64,000 bases of DNA from Pectobacterium parmentieri (lineage in GTDB: Bacteria; Pseudomonadota; Gammaproteobacteria; Enterobacterales; Enterobacteriaceae). The notes under the pieces are model-generated. The model was not told the DNA's origin, searched no databases, and saw only the letters and a list, made by a program, of their open reading frames with translations. The number at the start of each line of letters is the position of its first letter. Position 1 is the stretch's first letter. A program made the position numbers and the translations under genes. This document shows positions 41,901-51,128 of this stretch, piece by piece. The DNA is taken from the NCBI RefSeq assembly GCF_001742145.1, contig NZ_CP015749.1:4154001-4218000 (forward strand). The letters are read 5' to 3'.

Positions 41901-43580
41901 ATGAAGTTTGTAGCATCTTTTTCGCAACCCAAGTTATCGTTTGTCCTGGCAGTTTATATTGGTCTTTTTCTCAATATATCAGTGTATTATCGTCGTTTTG
42001 ATTATTTTTCACTCTCTGCTGGTAGCCAAATTCCAACGTTTATTCCCGCTCTTGTTGAATTGACCGCAAGTATCTTATTCACCTTTTTCCTGATGAGAAT
42101 TATTTCACTTGGGGGACGCCGTTTTTATCGGATTGTCGCTTCTCTTTTGGTGTTGATTTCCGTTTCTGCTAGTTATTACATGACGTTTTTTAATGTCGTG
42201 ATTGGCTATGGCATTATTGCTGCGGTCATGACCACCGATATTGATCTTTCTAAAGAAGTTATTGGTTTTCGTTTTTTCCTGTGGATGTTAGTGGTGAGTG
42301 CGCTGCCATTATTTTTGATCTGGAAAAACTCGCTACGTCATACATTGATCGAACAGCTTAAATCGCCTGGGAAGCGTTTGATGCCTCTTTTGGTTCTTGC
42401 CGCTGTCGTTGCGCTCGTTTGGATGCCGCTTCGCTATATGGACAAGGTTCAGTCGATATCTGAACGAGAATCCAATGTAGATTTACCCAGCTATGGCGGT
42501 GTTGTGGCTCACTCGTATCTGCCTTCTAACTGGTTATCCGCATTAGGGTTATTTGCGTACACCAAGTATGACGAGAGCCAGGATTCCTCTAACCTTTTCG
42601 ATCCCGCTCATCATTTTACCTATGTTCCGCCGAAAGGCATTGATGATACCTACGTGGTCTTCATTATTGGTGAAACAACCCGTTGGGATCATATGGGGCT
42701 GTTAGGTTACGAGCGAGACACGACGCCGAAGTTATCAAAAGAAAAAAATCTGGTCGCATTCCGTGGCCAATCGTGTGATACCTCAACCAAACTTTCCATG
42801 CGCTGTATGTTTGTGCGAGAAGGTGGTACGGAAGACAACCCGCAGAGAACCCTGAAAGAACAGAATGTCTTTGCTGTAATGAAAGGGCTGGGCTTTACCT
42901 CCGAACTGTTTGCGATGCAAAGTGAGGTGTGGTTTTACAATAGCATTGAGGCGAACAACTATTCTTTCCGCGAGATGATTGCGTCAGAGAAGCACAATGA
43001 CGGCAAATCAGTGCAGGATATGTTGCTGGTTGATGAGGTCAAGGAATCGCTTGAACGCTATCCTCAAGGTAAGCATCTGATTGTGCTGCATACTAAAGGC
43101 TCTCACTACCTGTATTCCATGCGATATCCCCGCAGTTATGCGCGTTATCAGCCGGAGTGTATGGGCGTTGATGCCTCCTGTTCGCGTGAGCAATTGATTA
43201 ATGCTTTTGATAACAGCGTGCTCTATACCGATAGCTTTATTGATAGCGTGATCGATCAGGTTCGGGACAAGAAAGCGATCGTGTTTTATGCCTCCGATCA
43301 TGGTGAGTCCATCGATGATAACTACCATTTGCACGGCACGCCGCGTCAGATGGCTCCGCCTGAACAGTTCCGCTCGCCGATGATGGTGTGGACATCAGAT
43401 AAATTTCTGGCTGATGCTGATAATTTACATGCGTTTGAGCAGTTGAAAGCTCAGCAACTCGTTGGCAAAGTACATCGCCATGAAGAGTTGTTTGACACGA
43501 TCCTTGGATGTTTGGGATACACATCGCCTGACGGCGGCATTAACCCTAAAAACAACTGGTGTCAGAGACCTGTTGATTGA
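41901..43580 (+). CDS. eptB: EptB, Kdo2-lipid A phosphoethanolamine transferase
   Basis: EptB adds phosphoethanolamine to the outer Kdo residue of the LPS core, changing surface charge. The 559-residue inner-membrane protein has about five N-terminal membrane helices (residues 12-190) and a periplasmic sulfatase-fold domain. The catalytic region is IIGETTRWDHMGLLGYERDTTP (nucleophile Thr), and metal ligands lie in YASDHGES and HLHGTP near residue 470. Paired cysteines (SCDTSTKLSMRCMF) fit periplasmic disulfides, linking it to DsbA. Near-collinear with E. coli EptB, and followed by a proline tRNA as there. Confidence 0.95.
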   Translation: MKFVASFSQPKLSFVLAVYIGLFLNISVYYRRFDYFSLSAGSQIPTFIPALVELTASILFTFFLMRIISLGGRRFYRIVASLLVLISVSASYYMTFFNVVIGYGIIAAVMTTDIDLSKEVIGFRFFLWMLVVSALPLFLIWKNSLRHTLIEQLKSPGKRLMPLLVLAAVVALVWMPLRYMDKVQSISERESNVDLPSYGGVVAHSYLPSNWLSALGLFAYTKYDESQDSSNLFDPAHHFTYVPPKGIDDTYVVFIIGETTRWDHMGLLGYERDTTPKLSKEKNLVAFRGQSCDTSTKLSMRCMFVREGGTEDNPQRTLKEQNVFAVMKGLGFTSELFAMQSEVWFYNSIEANNYSFREMIASEKHNDGKSVQDMLLVDEVKESLERYPQGKHLIVLHTKGSHYLYSMRYPRSYARYQPECMGVDASCSREQLINAFDNSVLYTDSFIDSVIDQVRDKKAIVFYASDHGESIDDNYHLHGTPRQMAPPEQFRSPMMVWTSDKFLADADNLHAFEQLKAQQLVGKVHRHEELFDTILGCLGYTSPDGGINPKNNWCQRPVD

Positions 43581-43711
43581 CATGAATCACGGACAAGGAC
43601 GTCGGTTTCAGGCTGTAAAGACAAGGGATGGATACTTTAACGGCAGCCGGAATCCTTTTGTGAAAAAGGGATTGACGCTTCAATGAGGTAGCAGTAATAT
43701 GCGCCCGCATT

Positions 43712-43788
43712 CGGCGAGTAGCGCAGCTTGGTAGCGCAACTGGTTTGGGACCAGTGGGTCGGAGGTTCGAATCCTCTCTCGCCGACCA
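43712..43788 (+). tRNA. tRNA-Pro (anticodon TGG)
   Basis: A 77-nt tRNA with encoded CCA. Acceptor CGGCGAG/CTCGCCG, anticodon stem CTGGT/ACCAG with loop containing TGG, T arm GGAGGTTCGAATCCTC. It follows eptB by 131 bp. The anticodon differs from E. coli proK (CGG), which occupies the equivalent place. Confidence 0.98.
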
Positions 43789-44153
43789 CTTTATTTCCTC
43801 TTAGAACACTCTTCTGTTTTTCGCGTATTCCAGTACTTCTTAATTTCACCTTGTTTTTTTAAAGCGTTTTTTGCGAATTTTATTTGGCGTCGAATATTGC
43901 TTTATCCCCCCTTTTTTAGTTCAGAATATTCCCAAAAATAAAGCAGGGAAGTGTGCGTTAATCCTCCTGAATAATCTCTATCTTTTTGTTTATTAATGAT
44001 TAAAATGAAATTTATTCTACGTGTTTAAAAATAACACAGACTTTACCTCGCCGTATTTAAATGTAAGTTTATGTGCGGTCAACATTCCGCGAGAGTTATA
44101 TATTCGCTTTGTTGAAACTGTCTTTTTATTCAAACACGGAAGATGTTTCGATC
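43789..44153 (+). other. tRNA-Pro to Ail-like gene intergenic region
   Basis: This 365-bp AT-rich spacer has no recognised gene. A TGTTTA-N5-GATTAA sequence (43987-44003) weakly resembles a PhoP box. No second copy of the tRNA 3' end was seen that would mark an integrated element. Confidence 0.55.
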
Positions 44154-44702
44154 ATGAAAAAAACAACACTGCTGCTTTCCACTCTGATTGCTTGTGCCAT
44201 GGGAATGTCTGCTGCTCAGGCGACACAAACGGTGTCATTGGGTTACGCTCAGGCGAAAGTTGAGGATTTTAAAGATCTGAAAGGAGTTACGGCCAAATAC
44301 CATTATCAGGGTGATTCCGCACTGGGTATTATTGGTTCTTTTACCTATTTAAGCGGTAAAAAAGATTATAATCAGCGAGCTATTGGATTCAGCTCACACG
44401 AGAGCGACGATGTTAAATATTACTCTCTAATGGCAGGGCCTTCCTATCAACTTAACGATATTGTTAGTGTTTATGGTCTTGCTGGTTTAGGTCATGCTAA
44501 GGTGGACAATTCGCGTCACTATACATCCTCTAGTGTGTCAGGAAGCGAAAGTTATAGTGAGAGTAAAACCAAATTTGCTTACGGTGCCGGTATTCAAATT
44601 ACGCCAGCAGCAAACTGGGCGATTGATATTGGCTACGAAGGCACGAAAATCTATGAAGCTCGTGTAAACGGCTTTAATATTGGCGTCGGCTATCGTTTCT
44701 GA
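44154..44702 (+). CDS. Ail/OmpX/PagC-family outer membrane beta-barrel protein
   Basis: The 182-residue precursor has a Sec signal peptide (MKKTTLLLSTLIACAMGMSAAQA, cut after AQA). Repeated amphipathic strands follow: QTVSLGYAQAKV, GVTAKYHYQG, LGIIGSFTYLSG, VKYYSLMAGPSYQL, VSVYGLAGLGHAKV, FAYGAGIQITPA and WAIDIGYEGT, ending in a C-terminal aromatic strand INIGVGYRF-like (final Phe needed for BAM recognition). This is the eight-stranded OmpX/Ail barrel. Family members act in adhesion, serum or envelope-stress resistance. The start at 44154 begins the signal peptide; upstream in-frame ATG at 44073 is ignored. It is more AT-rich than its neighbours, as such genes often are. Confidence 0.88.
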   Translation: MKKTTLLLSTLIACAMGMSAAQATQTVSLGYAQAKVEDFKDLKGVTAKYHYQGDSALGIIGSFTYLSGKKDYNQRAIGFSSHESDDVKYYSLMAGPSYQLNDIVSVYGLAGLGHAKVDNSRHYTSSSVSGSESYSESKTKFAYGAGIQITPAANWAIDIGYEGTKIYEARVNGFNIGVGYRF

Positions 44703-44745
44703 TTTGTCTGATATAGAAAACCGGTGGACAAACTTCTGCCGGTTA

Positions 44746-46350
44746 TTACTGCTTTTCCCTTTCTTCTTTTTTGTTCATAAAGCTCTCTATCGATTTATTA
44801 CTATGATAGTGCAGCCATACTAGTAACGATTCATTGTTCATCGGCTTCGCATAAAGAAATCCCTGTATATATTTGACGCCGTGCTGTTGTAAATACATGA
44901 GTTGTTGCGTGGTTTCCACGCCTTCTGCTATCGATTGAAGTTTGATGCGATGACTCAAATTAATAATGGCATCAAGAATGGGGGCTTCTTCATCCGGTGA
45001 TGAAATCGCACTGACGAATCCCTGATCGATTTTCAGGCAGTCCAGTGGGAAATTTTGCAAATAAGAGAGTGAACAATGGCCAGTACCGAAGTCATCGATG
45101 GCGATCAGAAAGCCATCTTCACGTAGCTGGTGCAGGCGCTGTATGATTTCAGGACCGTTGCTGATGAGGTTACGTTCTGTCAGCTCCAGCGTAATATTTA
45201 ATGAATGGGAGGCGACTTTTTCTGCGAAGCGGTGTACGTCTGAAACGAAACTTGGATGATGCAGATGCTCGGCTGCAACGTTGAGGCTCAGATGAAATCC
45301 GTTTTTTACCTGCCAACTGGCGATATCGACTGCGACCAGATCAAATAAATGCCGGGTGATGGGAATAATCATACTTTCTGCTTCGGCGGCAGAGATAAAT
45401 ATATCAGGCCTGATCCACTGTCCATTGCTGCGTCGCCAGCGCAGTAAGGTTTCAACGCCGGTGCAAGATTGTGATTCTGCATCATAAATGGGCTGGTAGT
45501 ATACGGAAAACTCGCCGTTAGCAATGCCTTTACGGAGCTCGTCGCGGAATAATAATTTACGTTTTTGCCAGTACCATACCGTCGCAAGGAAGAGCAGGGA
45601 GAGAATCATTGCCAGCGGCAAGAATGTGAAGAATGCCTGCTTCCAGTTTGCTATAGATTGAGAGGTTGGTGCCGTAACTGTGAGGGTTATCGGGAAATCG
45701 CTCGATTTTATTTCAAGCGTTGAGGTAGAAAATAAGCCAGAGCGGCGCGTAATTGTCGGGCCAATTTGAATGGGGTGACCGTTGCCCGCCTTCAGGGCGA
45801 GTTGATAGCCGCGGGTTTGACTAATCGCAATCATAAGATCAATCAGGTATTGCGCATCAACCATAGTATAAGCGCCGTAACCCGTGAGGGGCATCTGGAC
45901 GAAGATTATCGCTGGGCGTGCTCTTACGCTGCCTGAGCCTGCAACTGACAGGCTCCAACGTTCAGAATAGGTGTCCGGTAATGGCTGCTGAATGACGCGG
46001 CTTATTGGTGTCAATGCGTTGCCAAACGTTGAAGAGCAGTAGACGCGGGTATTATGGATAACACCGATCGCACGAAAGTAAGGAAAAATGGAGCCGAGGC
46101 GTTGCAGTTCATTGCTTATGGTGTCACAGGGTTGACCATGAAAGTACTGAAGGCGATCCACCATCTTCCATGCCTGTATAGAAATGTTCTCAGCATGATT
46201 CATTGCGATTTGCGCAGTGGCTTCCAAATCGCGTTTTACCATTAACCTAGACTCTACAAACGTGAACAGTAATCCCAGCAGCAGTGGCAGCATGCCTGCA
46301 ACCAGTAACTGCAACATATTGATTTTACGGTCACTAAGTCTGGGGCTCAT
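44746..46350 (-). CDS. Cyclic di-GMP phosphodiesterase (CSS-motif sensor plus EAL domain)
   Basis: The 534-residue inner-membrane protein has a membrane helix (about 14-34), a periplasmic CSS-motif domain (about 35-235, with GQPCDTISNELQRL and the hallmark VYCSSTFGN), a second helix (about 242-262) and a cytosolic EAL domain (about 270-520). The catalytic EAL elements are present: VETLLRWR, ELTERN, AIDDFGTGHCSLSYLQ, LKIDQGFV, EGVETTQQ and QGFLYAKPM, so hydrolysis of c-di-GMP to pGpG is expected. In E. coli such proteins sense disulfide state through the CSS cysteines under DsbA/DsbB control. The ATG at 46350 is six bases after AAGGAG; the ATG at 46356 is too close. Confidence 0.93.
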   Translation of the reverse strand: MSPRLSDRKINMLQLLVAGMLPLLLGLLFTFVESRLMVKRDLEATAQIAMNHAENISIQAWKMVDRLQYFHGQPCDTISNELQRLGSIFPYFRAIGVIHNTRVYCSSTFGNALTPISRVIQQPLPDTYSERWSLSVAGSGSVRARPAIIFVQMPLTGYGAYTMVDAQYLIDLMIAISQTRGYQLALKAGNGHPIQIGPTITRRSGLFSTSTLEIKSSDFPITLTVTAPTSQSIANWKQAFFTFLPLAMILSLLFLATVWYWQKRKLLFRDELRKGIANGEFSVYYQPIYDAESQSCTGVETLLRWRRSNGQWIRPDIFISAAEAESMIIPITRHLFDLVAVDIASWQVKNGFHLSLNVAAEHLHHPSFVSDVHRFAEKVASHSLNITLELTERNLISNGPEIIQRLHQLREDGFLIAIDDFGTGHCSLSYLQNFPLDCLKIDQGFVSAISSPDEEAPILDAIINLSHRIKLQSIAEGVETTQQLMYLQQHGVKYIQGFLYAKPMNNESLLVWLHYHSNKSIESFMNKKEEREKQ

Positions 46351-46442
46351 TCGCATCTCCTTTCTGGCAGCAGAGGCCTATGTAGAGACGTCCTTTTCTC
46401 CATTAGCTAAAGGAGAGCGCTGAATAGAGGTTATTATAGTGC

Positions 46443-47642
46443 CTATTTGCTGAAAGGTAGCGCTTGCGCACAGGCCCATGCTGAACTCCATGCCCATTGG
46501 AAATTATAGCCGCCGAGCCAGCCGGTTACATCGACCACTTCACCGATGAAATACAGCCCTGGCACCGAATTAGCCCCCATGGTTTTGGAAGACAGCGCGC
46601 GGGTGTCAACGCCGCCGATGGTCACTTCGGCTGTGCGATAACCTTCTGTACCGTTTGGCTGTACGCGCCACTGTTGCAGGCTTTGTTCAATTTGTTGCTG
46701 CTGTGCGCTGTTGAGCTGTTTCAATGTGATGTCCGGCAGTTGCCCTAACGCTTGCAAGCATTCGATCAGCCGTTTAGGCAGCCACTGTGCCAGCGTGTTT
46801 TTCAGACTTTGGTTTGGGTGAACGTTGCGTTCATCATCGATAAGCTGGGTGAGATCGCGATCGGGCAGCAGATTAATGGTGACAAATTCACCGGCCTGCC
46901 AGTAGCTGGAGATCTGCAAAATAGCGGGGCCAGAGAGCCCGCGGTGCGTGAACAGGATGTTTTCACGGAACGTCACGCCATTTTCTGCGGTGATGATGGT
47001 AGGTACGGAAACGCCGGAAAGCGTTTGCAATTGTTCAAGAAGCGGCTTGTGCAGCGTAAAAGGCACCAGCGCAGCGCGCGTTGGGAGCACGTTAATACCG
47101 AACTGTGCGGCGAGCTGGTAGCCGAACGGCGTTGCGCCCAAGCCGGGCATCGACAGGCCGCCGCAGGCAACGACCAGCGATGCGCTTTGGAATGATGTAC
47201 CTGTGCTCAGGTGGATGGTGAACCGATCGTCTGATTTCTCCACCGAGGTGACTTCACTGCGCAGACGGAGAGTGACGTTAGCCTGCTCGCACTCTGTTAC
47301 CAGCATATCCACGATTTGCTGTGCGGAATCATCGCAGAATAGCTGGCCGAGCGTTTTTTCGTGGTAAGCGATGCGGTGGCTGTTGACTAGGCTAATGAAA
47401 TCCCATTGGGTATAGCGAGCCAGTGCCGATTTACAAAAGTGAGGATTGTGGGACAGATACGCGGCCGGTTCTGCATACATATTGGTAAAGTTGCAGCGTC
47501 CGCCGCCGGACATCAGTATTTTCCGCCCCGCCTTCTTACCGTTATCGAGCAGTAGAACACGCAGCCCGCGCTGTCCTGCCTGTGCGGCACAAAACATGCC
47601 TGCTGCACCGGCACCGATGATGACAACGTCAAACTGTTCCAC
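46443..47642 (-). CDS. yhiN: YhiN, HI0933-family flavoprotein
   Basis: YhiN is a conserved putative FAD/NAD(P)-binding oxidoreductase (BaiN/HI0933 family) with no settled function in enterobacteria. The 399-residue form begins at a GTG (47642) aligning with the E. coli N-terminus: EQFDVVIIGAGAAGMFCAAQAG is the dinucleotide-binding GXGXXG motif. GRKILMSGGGRCNFTN is near residue 38 and FIGEVVDVTGWLGGYNFQWAWSSAW is the FAD-binding C-terminal signature. An in-frame ATG at 47690 lacks conservation. It lies divergent from pitA, as in E. coli. Confidence 0.92.
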   Translation of the reverse strand: MEQFDVVIIGAGAAGMFCAAQAGQRGLRVLLLDNGKKAGRKILMSGGGRCNFTNMYAEPAAYLSHNPHFCKSALARYTQWDFISLVNSHRIAYHEKTLGQLFCDDSAQQIVDMLVTECEQANVTLRLRSEVTSVEKSDDRFTIHLSTGTSFQSASLVVACGGLSMPGLGATPFGYQLAAQFGINVLPTRAALVPFTLHKPLLEQLQTLSGVSVPTIITAENGVTFRENILFTHRGLSGPAILQISSYWQAGEFVTINLLPDRDLTQLIDDERNVHPNQSLKNTLAQWLPKRLIECLQALGQLPDITLKQLNSAQQQQIEQSLQQWRVQPNGTEGYRTAEVTIGGVDTRALSSKTMGANSVPGLYFIGEVVDVTGWLGGYNFQWAWSSAWACAQALPFSK

Positions 47643-47910
47643 AATGCATTTCTCCGATGAGTGATTGATTGCCGCAGGCAAATGAGCCATTGGGGCGGCA
47701 AATTGTAGTGTTGGTTTTTGTTCGATACCAGCGTAACAATTTGCATGTTTTGGTAAAAATATATAATTAATTGATTTATATTGATTAAGTGGTTTTCTTG
47801 TCGATACCCGTCACATTTTAAGTCAAAAAAATGTCATATTTTCCTTTTCCCCACCCCTGCTTGTCGCCGATAATGCGCCGCGTTCATGACCACTAAATGG
47901 CCTAACGTTT

Positions 47911-49416
47911 ATGCTACATTTATTTGCCGGGCTCGATTACTACACCGGCCTGATGTTGATATTGGCTTTGTTGTTTGTACTGATGTACGAAGCCATTAAC
48001 GGTTTTCACGATACTGCGAATGCCGTTGCCACTGTTATTTATACCCGAGCCATGCGTGCAGAGTTTGCCGTTGTTATGGCCGGCGTCTTTAATTTCTTCG
48101 GTGTACTGCTGGGCGGCCTGAGCGTGGCCTATGCGATTGTTCACCTTCTCCCCACGGATTTATTGCTGAACGTGAGTTCGGCGCATGGTCTGGCGATGGT
48201 CTTTTCGATGCTGCTGGCCGCTATTATCTGGAACCTGGGTACCTGGTATTTTGGTATTCCTGCCTCCAGCTCCCACACGCTGATTGGCTCCATTATTGGT
48301 ATTGGTTTGACCAACGCGCTGCTGACGAATAGCTCCGTCGTGGATGCGTTGAATGTGCCGAAAATGATCAGCATTTTCTTGTCGCTGCTGTTATCGCCGA
48401 TTGTGGGGATGGTGCTTGCGGGCCTGCTGCTGCTGGTATTGCGTCGGTTCTGGAACAACAGTAAAAAACGCAAACGCGTGCATCTGACGCCCGTCGATCG
48501 CGAAAAGCAGGACGGTAAACGTAAGCCGCCGTTTTGGACGCGTACCGCGCTGATTCTATCGGCGATTGGGGTGAGCTTCTCTCACGGTGCAAACGACGGC
48601 CAGAAAGGTATCGGCTTGATTATGCTGGTGCTGATTGGTGTTGCGCCGGCCGGGTTTATTGTCAACATGAACGCGTCTGGCTATGACATCAGCCGGACCC
48701 GTGATGCTGTTGTGAATTTACAGGAATACTACAAGCAGCACGGCGACGCGTTGACGCATGTCATCGACCTGTCTCCGCCAGTGATCCCTACGCCAGAAAA
48801 CACGATTCCCGGCAACGGTCAGAAAGAGTTCCACTGTGACAGTTCACGCGTGATGATTGCGATTGAGCGCACACAGGGCTTGCTGAATAACCTGAAAAGT
48901 TACGACCAGTTGAACCCTGACGATCGTAGCAGAGTGCGTCGCTTGCTGATGTGCATCTCGGACACGATGGATCGGGTGGTCAAGCTGCCAGAAACGTCGG
49001 GCGAAGATAAACGCTACCTGAGCAACCTGCGTAAAGACATGCTGCAGACGGTTGAATATGCGCCTCTTTGGATCATCGTTGCTGTCGCACTGGCGCTGTC
49101 CTTGGGCACCATGGTGGGTTGGAAACGCGTTGCTGTCACCATCGGTGAGAAGATTGGCAAGAAAGGCATGACCTACGCACAGGGCGTTTCGGCGCAGGTG
49201 ACGGCGGCCTTGTCGATTGGCGTTGCCAGCTACACCGGTATGCCGGTTTCCACCACGCACGTATTATCCTCGGCGGTTGCCGGGACGATGATTGCGGACG
49301 GTGGGGGCGTACAGGGAAAAACAATAAGAAGCATTCTGCTGGCCTGGGTATTGACGCTGCCTGTCTCAATGCTGATGTCTGGGGCATTGTACTGGTTGGC
49401 TCTGAAGCTGATTTGA
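47911..49416 (+). CDS. pitA: PitA, low-affinity inorganic phosphate/metal transporter
   Basis: PitA is a proton-coupled importer of metal-phosphate complexes (PiT family). The 501-residue protein has about ten membrane helices and the paired PiT signature motifs: [18 protein letters not shown] (about residues 30-47) and [18 protein letters not shown] (about 222-240). A hydrophilic cytosolic loop (about 250-375) separates the halves, and [22 protein letters not shown] closes the C-terminal repeat. Length and order relative to yhiN and uspB are those of E. coli. Confidence 0.97.
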   Translation: MLHLFAGLDYYTGLMLILALLFVLMYEAINGFHDTANAVATVIYTRAMRAEFAVVMAGVFNFFGVLLGGLSVAYAIVHLLPTDLLLNVSSAHGLAMVFSMLLAAIIWNLGTWYFGIPASSSHTLIGSIIGIGLTNALLTNSSVVDALNVPKMISIFLSLLLSPIVGMVLAGLLLLVLRRFWNNSKKRKRVHLTPVDREKQDGKRKPPFWTRTALILSAIGVSFSHGANDGQKGIGLIMLVLIGVAPAGFIVNMNASGYDISRTRDAVVNLQEYYKQHGDALTHVIDLSPPVIPTPENTIPGNGQKEFHCDSSRVMIAIERTQGLLNNLKSYDQLNPDDRSRVRRLLMCISDTMDRVVKLPETSGEDKRYLSNLRKDMLQTVEYAPLWIIVAVALALSLGTMVGWKRVAVTIGEKIGKKGMTYAQGVSAQVTAALSIGVASYTGMPVSTTHVLSSAVAGTMIADGGGVQGKTIRSILLAWVLTLPVSMLMSGALYWLALKLI

Positions 49417-49436
49417 TTTTGGTGACCGGCTAATCA

Positions 49437-49472
49437 TAAAAAAGGCGATTCTGTGGGGAATCGCCTTTTTAC
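49437..49472 (+). terminator. Terminator between pitA and uspB
   Basis: AAAAGGCGATTC-TGTGG-GGAATCGCCTTTTT lies between convergent pitA and uspB and can act in both directions. Confidence 0.9.
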
Positions 49473-49507
49473 TTTTTATCGACGTTCATTGCGTAAGTAC
49501 CCGCGTA

Positions 49508-49843
49508 TTAATACCACATCATCATGGCAATCAGGCTAGTGACGATGAGGCCACACAAAGCGGTCGTGAGCAGAAATTGCCCTCGTACCCGCTCACAGCG
49601 GCGAATAAATTCAGGGTCGTGATGATCAAGATAACGTTGTGCGTAGATGTATCCTACCAGCCGAATTTGCTTGCTTGGCTGCCCGTGCGATGTGAAAAAA
49701 CCTCCTCCGTCAACGTATTGGTAAAGCAGTGGATCACAGTCACGCAAAATCAGCAGTAACACGCGTAATGAAGAGTAATACCTCGCCATATTGATGATGC
49801 AGACGATACATAAAGCCCAGAAAAGCGCAAATGTACTAATCAT
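49508..49843 (-). CDS. uspB: UspB, universal stress protein B
   Basis: UspB is a small inner-membrane protein, sigma-S dependent in E. coli, needed for ethanol resistance in stationary phase. The 111-residue protein has hydrophobic helices at both ends ([20 protein letters not shown] near the N-terminus and [21 protein letters not shown] at the C-terminus) and a charged middle ([19 protein letters not shown]). It diverges from uspA across a 555-bp region, the E. coli arrangement. Confidence 0.95.
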   Translation of the reverse strand: MISTFALFWALCIVCIINMARYYSSLRVLLLILRDCDPLLYQYVDGGGFFTSHGQPSKQIRLVGYIYAQRYLDHHDPEFIRRCERVRGQFLLTTALCGLIVTSLIAMMMWY

Positions 49844-50398
49844 GCTTCCCTCCCGGTCGTTCTATTCGTCAGAGGTGGTGGCGATACCTTCCCGTTTCCA
49901 CCTGTGGTCGATGACAAGCGTAGCTATTTATCCGTGAGGCTTATCTACGACGTTTTTCTATGATGTTTTTCTACGACGAATAGTTATGCCACGCGCTTGC
50001 GCACGATTTTATTGTCATTTGGGTTAGCCAACAGCATCACGGCTAGCCCCCTTCTCAATCTCCATCCCAGAGCGCAGTGGATAGTCTCACTACCTCCTAC
50101 TTGTAGTGTAGAAGAAGAATGTTCGTTTGTGCCAGAGAGGCAGGCACAATCGGCATGAAGGATGATTTTTGACGAGAGAATGCGTTTTCTGAAAGGAGAA
50201 GCTACGCGATTTAACTGTGAAAAGGAGCGGTTTCTACTACACTTATCAATAGAATTAACAGATTTGAAAACGGGTTGTGATCGACTGAACAGTCCGATGG
50301 CGCCGACGAATGTTATTCTGTAATCCGCCGTTAAGTATCAGATTGGCAGGAGAAATAGCTGCTAACCCTTAATTAGTCTTTACGGAAGGAGTCTCATT
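49844..50398. other. uspB-uspA divergent regulatory region
   Basis: These 555 bp carry no recognised gene. They contain three tandem 13-bp imperfect repeats (49945-49983) on the uspB side, and an A/T-rich stretch with a plausible -10-like TATTCT (50313-50318) and an AAGGAG ribosome site on the uspA side. Confidence 0.6.
49945..49983. repeat. Three tandem 13-bp repeats upstream of uspB
   Basis: CTACGACGTTTTT, CTATGATGTTTTT and CTACGACGAATAG follow each other without a gap. The second differs from the first at two positions, and the third matches only in its first eight. They are about 100 bp before the uspB start. Confidence 0.7.
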
Positions 50399-50836
50399 AT
50401 GGCTTACAAACACATCCTTATTGCTGTTGACCTTTCTCCAGAAAGCAAAGTGTTAGTGGAAAAAGCGGTATCAATGGCAAGACCGTACAATGCAAAAGTC
50501 TCGTTAATCCACGTCGATGTGAATTACTCCGATCTTTACACGGGGCTTATTGACGTCAATTTGGGTGACATGCAACAGCGTATCTCCGAAGAAACCCAGA
50601 ATGCGTTGACTGAACTGTCCCAAAATGCGGGCTATCCTATCAGTGAAACGCTGAGCGGCAGCGGAGATTTAGGGCAGGTTCTGGTGGATGCGATCAAGAA
50701 ATATGATGCCGATCTCGTGCTGTGCGGGCACCATCAGGACTTCTGGAGCAAACTGATGTCTTCTGCACGTCAACTGATTAATACCGTCCATGTCGACATG
50801 CTCATCGTGCCGTTGCGTGATGAGGAAGACGAATAA
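50399..50836 (+). CDS. uspA: UspA, universal stress protein A
   Basis: UspA is a cytosolic dimeric stress protein induced at growth arrest and important for survival of DNA damage and starvation. The 145-residue protein begins [23 protein letters not shown] and contains [22 protein letters not shown]. It lacks the G-2X-G-9X-G(S/T) ATP-binding loop of the ATP-binding Usp class ([14 protein letters not shown] instead), as does E. coli UspA. A strong ribosome site (GGAAGGAG) precedes the ATG. Confidence 0.97.
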   Translation: MAYKHILIAVDLSPESKVLVEKAVSMARPYNAKVSLIHVDVNYSDLYTGLIDVNLGDMQQRISEETQNALTELSQNAGYPISETLSGSGDLGQVLVDAIKKYDADLVLCGHHQDFWSKLMSSARQLINTVHVDMLIVPLRDEEDE

Positions 50837-50869
50837 AAATTAGCTTTTTTTGCATTTTTTTTCAATGGC

Positions 50870-50900
50870 GAAAGGCACGGCTTCTTAGCTGTGCCTTTTG
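50870..50900 (+). terminator. Terminator after uspA
   Basis: AAAGGCACGGCT-TCTT-AGCTGTGCCTTTTG is a stable hairpin with a T run, 34 bp after the uspA stop. Confidence 0.85.
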
Positions 50901-51128
50901 TTATATAACAAAAACTTATGTCTAATTTCCTTCCCAAAACATCCGAAAAACCCTTCCTATCTCATTGGATTGTAACGTTTATCTGAAAAGAAAACGCTTG
51001 CTTAAATATCCATCGCCAGTGTTATAGTCCAGAGGACACAACATCATTTTCACCGATCCCACAAGCTTCTGCGTGTCTAAAAATTAAAGAAGCAGAAGGG
51101 AACTTATTCGTTCAATCAGGAGCTGTTC

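Noticed and set aside
43712..43788. tRNA-Pro as an attachment site of an integrated element
   Set aside because: No integrase and no repeated tRNA 3' end were seen downstream.
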